Shown here: positions 60,532-64,000 of the stretch, piece by piece
How the letters are laid out: the number at the start of each line of letters is the position of its first letter
Position numbering within the stretch: position 1 is the stretch's first letter
Assembly: GCA_900321035.1 (NCBI GenBank)
Contig: ONUH01000009.1
Span: 22,193-86,192 of the forward strand
DNA: 64,000 bases
Source: an uncultured Selenomonadales bacterium
GTDB taxonomy: Bacteria; Bacillota; Negativicutes; Selenomonadales; Selenomonadaceae
Direction: 5' to 3'
Notes under the pieces: generated by a model
Seen by the model: the letters and a program-made list of their open reading frames with translations, nothing else
The model's database searches: none
What the model was told of the DNA's origin: nothing
Program-made: the position numbers and the translations under genes

Positions 60532-62485
60532 TGGCGTCCTTCCTTTCCGTGTCCGTCCAGCCGTCGGCGAAGAGCAGGCGGAAGGCTTCTTCCGCTGTTT
60601 CCACGGGGCGGACGTCGAGGCCGAGGTGGCCTTCGGGGATGTCTTTCTTGTTCTCTTCGGGGATGATCATGGTTTTCATGCCCGCCTGTTTCGCGCCGTA
60701 GGCCTTCTCGAAGACGCCGCCTACGGGCCGGACCTGTCCGTAAAGGGAGATCTCGCCGGTGACGGCGACGTCCTGCCGCAGCGGGCGGCCTGTCAGCGCG
60801 CTGGTAACGGCGGAGAGGATGGCGACGCCCGCCGAGGGGCCGTCGATGTTGCCGCCGCCGACCACGTTGATATGGAGGTCGTAGTCGGAGAGCTCAAGGC
60901 CCGTCACTCGGCGCACGACGGAGGCGGCGTTGAAGACGGAGTCCTTCGCCATGCTGCCCGCGGTCTCGTTGAAGCGGACGGCGCCCTTGCCTTTTTCGTG
61001 GGCGGGGAACGCCACGGCCTCGATCTCGATGACGGAGCCGAGGTAGCCGGAGACGCCGAGGCCGAAGACGTGGCCGATTTCCGGTTTCTCCGAGGAACGG
61101 TCCTTGATGTACTGGTAGAGGCGGCTGACCTGCGCGACCTCGTAAACGTCGTCCTTTCCGATGACGACGAAGCCGGAGCCGGATTCCTGCGCCCGCTCCA
61201 AAGCGAAGCTGTAGGCGTCGGCCAAAAGGTTAATGGCCTTGCGCCCTTCCACGGTGTAGTCGCTGATGAGGGCGGCGACGCCGTCGGCCAGCGCCGCGTC
61301 CAGTTTTTTCGCGGCGTTCTCGACGATGCGGACGATGTGGGCTGGGGTCAGGGGCTCGAAGTAAATCTCGGCGCAGCGGGAGCGGAGCGCCGGGCTGATG
61401 TCCCGCGCCTCCCGCGTGGTGGCGCCGATCAAGACGAAGTCGGCGGGCGCGCCCTCGTCGAAGAGTTTCTTGATATAGGGCGGTACTTTCGGGTCGGCGG
61501 GGTCGTAATAGGTGGACTCGAAATAGGCCCGCTTGTCCTCCAGGACTTTTAAGAGCTTGTTTTGAAGCATGACGTCCATTTCGCCGATCTCGTCGATGAA
61601 GAGGACGCCGCCGTGGGCGTCGGTGACGAGGCCGGGCTTCGGTTCCGGCACGCCGACGTCGGCAAGGTCCCGGCGCGCGCCCTGATAGATCGGGTCGTGA
61701 ACGGAACCGATCAGGGGGTTCGTCATGTCCCGCGGGTCCCAGCGCAGCGTGGTGCCGTCGGTTTCCACGAAGGGCGCGTCCTCCGCGAAGGGCGACAAGG
61801 CCACTTTCTTCGCCTGCTCCAGCACGAGGCGCGCGGCGGTGGTCTTGCCGATGCCGGGCGGCCCGTAGAGGATCAGATGCTGGGGGTAGGGGGAGGAGAG
61901 CTTCGCCAGAAGCGAGCGGACGGCCCGGGGCTGTCCCACGATCTCCTCCAGCGATTTCGGGCGCAGAAGCTCCATGACGGACTGGGTGAGCTTCACCTTG
62001 TCCATCTTTTCCAGCGCCTCGCGGCGGAGCTTCGCCTGCGGCGATTCGTCCTGCGGGCGTTCTTCTTCCAGGACCTGCATGCGGATGTCCTTCACGTAGT
62101 CCTGATGGTTTTCCTCCAGCTTTTCCGCGATCTTCTTCTCAATCTTGTCCTCCAGCGAGCGGCGCGCCATCAGGTCGGCGATGCGCTCCGACAGTTCCGT
62201 CAGGAGCTTGGGAATCTCCGCGTCCGTGGGGATATGCTCGATGGTGGGGTTTTCGAGGATGATGCGCTCGAGCGCCAGTACGCGCTCCCCGCGCAGGGGC
62301 GAGCGCATGAAACGCATGGAGTCCATCTTCCCCGCCTTGATGACGAGGCGGTCGGAGCCCAGGATGTCCGCCAGCATGCCGTAAAGCGCGTCGATCTCCC
62401 GGTCCAGCGGATGCTCCGAGGCCGGTATATAGCCGTCCCGTTCCGGGGCGTCTTTTTTATGGAAAAAATCAAACAGGCTTCCCAT
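60518..62485 (-). CDS. lonC: Lon-like ATP-dependent protease (LonC/LonB type)
   Basis: 655 residues. The N-terminal part has an acidic/coiled region (about 85-165). The AAA+ module has Walker A LYGPPGIGKTTAARL (about 211-225) and Walker B GGVLFIDEIGEMD. The C-terminal Lon protease domain has the catalytic Ser in DGPSAGVAI and the Lys in FEKAYGAKQAGM. It lacks the Lon N-terminal substrate domain and has no clear membrane span, which separates it from LonA and membrane-bound LonB. In Firmicutes this gene commonly sits between rplI and dnaB, as here. It degrades proteins in the cytoplasm; targets unknown. Confidence 0.88.
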   Translation of the reverse strand: MGSLFDFFHKKDAPERDGYIPASEHPLDREIDALYGMLADILGSDRLVIKAGKMDSMRFMRSPLRGERVLALERIILENPTIEHIPTDAEIPKLLTELSERIADLMARRSLEDKIEKKIAEKLEENHQDYVKDIRMQVLEEERPQDESPQAKLRREALEKMDKVKLTQSVMELLRPKSLEEIVGQPRAVRSLLAKLSSPYPQHLILYGPPGIGKTTAARLVLEQAKKVALSPFAEDAPFVETDGTTLRWDPRDMTNPLIGSVHDPIYQGARRDLADVGVPEPKPGLVTDAHGGVLFIDEIGEMDVMLQNKLLKVLEDKRAYFESTYYDPADPKVPPYIKKLFDEGAPADFVLIGATTREARDISPALRSRCAEIYFEPLTPAHIVRIVENAAKKLDAALADGVAALISDYTVEGRKAINLLADAYSFALERAQESGSGFVVIGKDDVYEVAQVSRLYQYIKDRSSEKPEIGHVFGLGVSGYLGSVIEIEAVAFPAHEKGKGAVRFNETAGSMAKDSVFNAASVVRRVTGLELSDYDLHINVVGGGNIDGPSAGVAILSAVTSALTGRPLRQDVAVTGEISLYGQVRPVGGVFEKAYGAKQAGMKTMIIPEENKKDIPEGHLGLDVRPVETAEEAFRLLFADGWTDTERKDANGNG

Positions 62486-62495
62486 AGCGCTCGTA

Positions 62496-62942
62496 TCAGC
62501 CTTCCGTCACATGGACCGCGATTTTTGCCGAGGCCTCCGGATGAAGCCGGATCACGGCCTCGTAGTCGCCGACGCCGGTGACTTCCTGCGAGAGCGAGAT
62601 CTTCCGCTTGTCGATCTCGACGCCGTGGGCCGCTTTCAGCGCGTCCGCCACGTCTTTGCCCGACACCGAGCCGAAGAGCTTGCCGCCTTCGCCGACTTTC
62701 ACGGGGATCGTGACTTCCGCCTTCGCCAGCTGCGCGGCGAGGAGCTTCGCTTCGTCGGCTTCCTGCGCTTTCTTGTGGGCCACGGAGCCGGCTTTTTGCT
62801 TGGCCAGGTTCATGTTCTGGGCGTTGGCGGGCACGGCCAGCTTTTTCGGCAGGAGGAAATTCCGCCCGTAGCCTTCCGAAACCTCTATGACTTCGCCTTT
62901 TTTTCCGACGCTCTTGACGTCCTGCTGCAAAATAACTTTCAT
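62496..62942 (-). CDS. rplI: 50S ribosomal protein L9
   Basis: 148 residues from the ATG at 62942 (AGAGGAGAAGG upstream); the longer open frame is not used. The N-terminal KVILQQDVKSVGKKGEVIEVSEGYGRNFLLPKKLA is the L9 signature, followed by the long connecting helix and the C-terminal domain (KLFGSVSGKDVADAL, GVEIDKRKISL). It binds 23S rRNA at the base of the L1 stalk. lonC starts 10 bp after its stop. Confidence 0.96.
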   Translation of the reverse strand: MKVILQQDVKSVGKKGEVIEVSEGYGRNFLLPKKLAVPANAQNMNLAKQKAGSVAHKKAQEADEAKLLAAQLAKAEVTIPVKVGEGGKLFGSVSGKDVADALKAAHGVEIDKRKISLSQEVTGVGDYEAVIRLHPEASAKIAVHVTEG

Positions 62943-63126
62943 GTGTATCCTTCTCCTCTTTATAGATTTTGTTATAGATTTTGCGTTCGTTTTTTGCATT
63001 TGTCCCTTCGGGGGAGTTCTTTCATCATATCATAAATGGCGGGCAAATGACACCCGATTTTTGTCCGAACCGAAAAAGCCGCCGGATGGGGGAAAGCTGG
63101 AAAGGTTTCGAAAATTATATATGGAC

Positions 63127-63152
63127 ACATATAATTATGTTTATTATAATTA
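63127..63152. promoter_or_regulatory. Putative promoter/operator of hicAB
   Basis: Two TATAATTA units (63131-63138 and 63145-63152 region) occur in A/T-rich DNA 20-40 bp before hicA. They could be -10 boxes and HicB operator repeats. Confidence 0.4.
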
Positions 63153-63169
63153 AACAAAGGGGGGAGGGC

Positions 63170-63367
63170 ATGAAAAGCTATTCATCACGAGAGGTCATAG
63201 CGATACTGAATGACGACGGCTGGAAGGAAGTCCGATGCAGCGGCGATCATCACCAGTTTCGCCACCCGGAAAAGCCGGGAACCGTGACCGTTACGCATCC
63301 CATGAAGGATATCCCCCGACGGACGCTGAATAATATCGCGCGGCAATCGGGCGTCGTTTTCCCCTAA
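63170..63367 (+). CDS. hicA: HicA family mRNA interferase toxin
   Basis: 65 residues from the ATG at 63170 (GGGGGGAGGG upstream). The dsRBD-like fold is indicated by SSREVIAILNDDGWKEVRCSGDHHQFRHPEKPGTVTVTHP, with the catalytic His in GDHHQFRH, and the end TLNNIARQSGV. It cleaves mRNA until bound by HicB. The open frame upstream is not part of it. hicB follows after 42 bp. Confidence 0.92.
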   Translation: MKSYSSREVIAILNDDGWKEVRCSGDHHQFRHPEKPGTVTVTHPMKDIPRRTLNNIARQSGVVFP

Positions 63368-63409
63368 GATGATTATTCCTTGTGTAAATGATGAAACGGA
63401 GGCTTTCAG

Positions 63410-63856
63410 ATGAAAGACACGTATGTATATCCGGCGGTTTTCTATGACGACGCCGACGGAATCGCCATAGAGTTTCCCGACCTCCCCGGCTGCCTTCCCT
63501 GCGCGCACACGATGGAGGAGGCTTTCCAAAACGCAAAGGAGGCGCTCCAGCTCCATCTTTACGGCATGGAAGAGGATGGCGAAGCCATTCCCGAGCCTTC
63601 CCGCGTTTGCGACGTCAAACCGGAGGACGGCTCCGGGAGCGTCGTCATGATCGAGGCGTGGATGCCGCCGTTCCGGGAGAAGATGCTCAACAAGTCCACC
63701 GCGAAAACGGTGACCATCCCGCGCTGGCTTGATATCCTCGCCCGCAGGGAGAAAGTCAATTATTCCCATTTGCTGCAGGAATCCCTGAAAAGCTATCTTG
63801 GGGTGCATGAATCGGCGGCGCAGCATTTTCATGCCAACTCCGGCAAGAAGCCCTGA
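63410..63856 (+). CDS. hicB: HicB family antitoxin
   Basis: 148 residues. The partial RNase H-like fold is seen in YVYPAVFYDDADGIAIEFPDLPGCLPCAHTMEEAFQNAKEALQLHL. The C-terminus (VTIPRWLDILARREKVNYSHLLQESLKSYLG) is a DNA-binding ribbon-helix-helix-like or HTH segment, which would repress the operon. Acidic where HicA is basic. It is followed within 50 bp by the end of an IS element. Confidence 0.92.
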   Translation: MKDTYVYPAVFYDDADGIAIEFPDLPGCLPCAHTMEEAFQNAKEALQLHLYGMEEDGEAIPEPSRVCDVKPEDGSGSVVMIEAWMPPFREKMLNKSTAKTVTIPRWLDILARREKVNYSHLLQESLKSYLGVHESAAQHFHANSGKKP

Positions 63857-63903
63857 TCCGGGCGGACATAAAGCAAAAACTCCGATTGACCTTCATGGGA
63901 AGT

Positions 63904-64000
63904 GTAGTGACCCCAAAAAGTTAGACCTGGCGTAGTAGCAACATTGCTACTACGCTATTTTTATGCTACGGAATGTATCCGCCGGTATTCAACGGGGCTC
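63904..64000. mobile_element. IS3-family (IS150-like) insertion sequence, end only
   Basis: The terminal sequence TGTAGTGACCCCAAAAAGTT (from 63904) is the inverted-repeat type of IS150-group elements. It is followed by a perfect 12-bp hairpin GCGTAGTAGCAA / TTGCTACTACGC (63930-63955), then the end of a transposase gene on minus. The element continues past the window. Confidence 0.8.
63961..64000 (-). CDS. IS3-family transposase (OrfB), C-terminal end
   Basis: Only the last 12 codons are visible: SPVEYRRIHSVA and a stop. SPVEYR is the characteristic end of the IS3-family DDE transposase. It is cut by the window edge. Confidence 0.75.
   Translation of the reverse strand, partial: SPVEYRRIHSVA

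Overview
The window reads as chromosomal DNA of a GC-rich, anaerobic, diderm Firmicute of the Negativicutes (Selenomonas-like). The main grounds are an SLH-domain outer-membrane porin (18109-19524) and autotransporter-type beta-barrels (52614-56818) beside Firmicute-type genes such as DUF4446 behind parB, rplI-lonC-dnaB and DUF1659/DUF2922. Rubrerythrin, an anaerobic cobaltochelatase, ferredoxins and an H-cluster-like sensor fit an anaerobe. The parB end, two perfect parS sites (20863, 35464), gyrA and dnaB place the window near the replication origin. This is inference; no origin was identified here.

Layout. 1-9.4 kb: parB end, DUF4446, SprT-like protease, cbiK, a small AAA ATPase, azlCD, a 240-bp palindromic element, htpX, four tRNAs (Lys, Glu, Asp, Phe) and a periplasmic-sensor diguanylate cyclase. 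9.4-18 kb: DNA-metabolism enzymes, namely a YhcG/DUF1016 nuclease, a UvrD-type helicase with an inserted DnaQ-like exonuclease, a SWIM/SNF2 helicase, a VOC protein and DNA polymerase IV. 18-31.7 kb: SLH porin, DUF1848 protein, parS, then an accessory and probable defence region: an AT-rich OLD-like ATPase/TOPRIM nuclease, a type III-like res-mod pair, an HTH-Fic protein, a lipoprotein, an ORF6N protein and a DnaA-domain-I-like protein. 31.8-49 kb: secreted protein, gyrA, parS, ppx-like gene behind a structured leader, guanylate-kinase-like gene, a PRC-barrel/PEP-rod gene pair, HPr-EI fusion, [FeFe]-hydrogenase-like chemoreceptor, flavin protein, DAACS symporter, rubrerythrin, secreted protein, and ferredoxin plus membrane Fe-S protein. 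49-58 kb: small membrane protein with an amidase, an RNA locus, sigma factor, two small unknowns, two tandem autotransporters (one frameshifted), TetR regulator, DUF1659 and DUF2922. 58-64 kb: a palindromic-repeat cluster, a type I toxin/antisense RNA locus, dnaB-lonC-rplI, hicAB and the end of an IS3-family element.

The most unusual signals are RNA- and repeat-level. The type I toxin locus at 58.8-59.1 kb has an ORF-less relative at 50.0-50.1 kb, with both RNA 5' domains kept and the toxin gene missing. A three-way-junction-like leader with two exclusive pairings precedes the ppx-like gene. A boxed inverted repeat fills 5264-5505, and a palindrome splits res from mod. At protein level the soluble H-cluster/MCP fusion, the helicase-exonuclease fusion, the stand-alone DnaA-domain-I-like protein and the acidic PEP-rod pair deserve follow-up. 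All calls come from reading the sequence; no database search was run.
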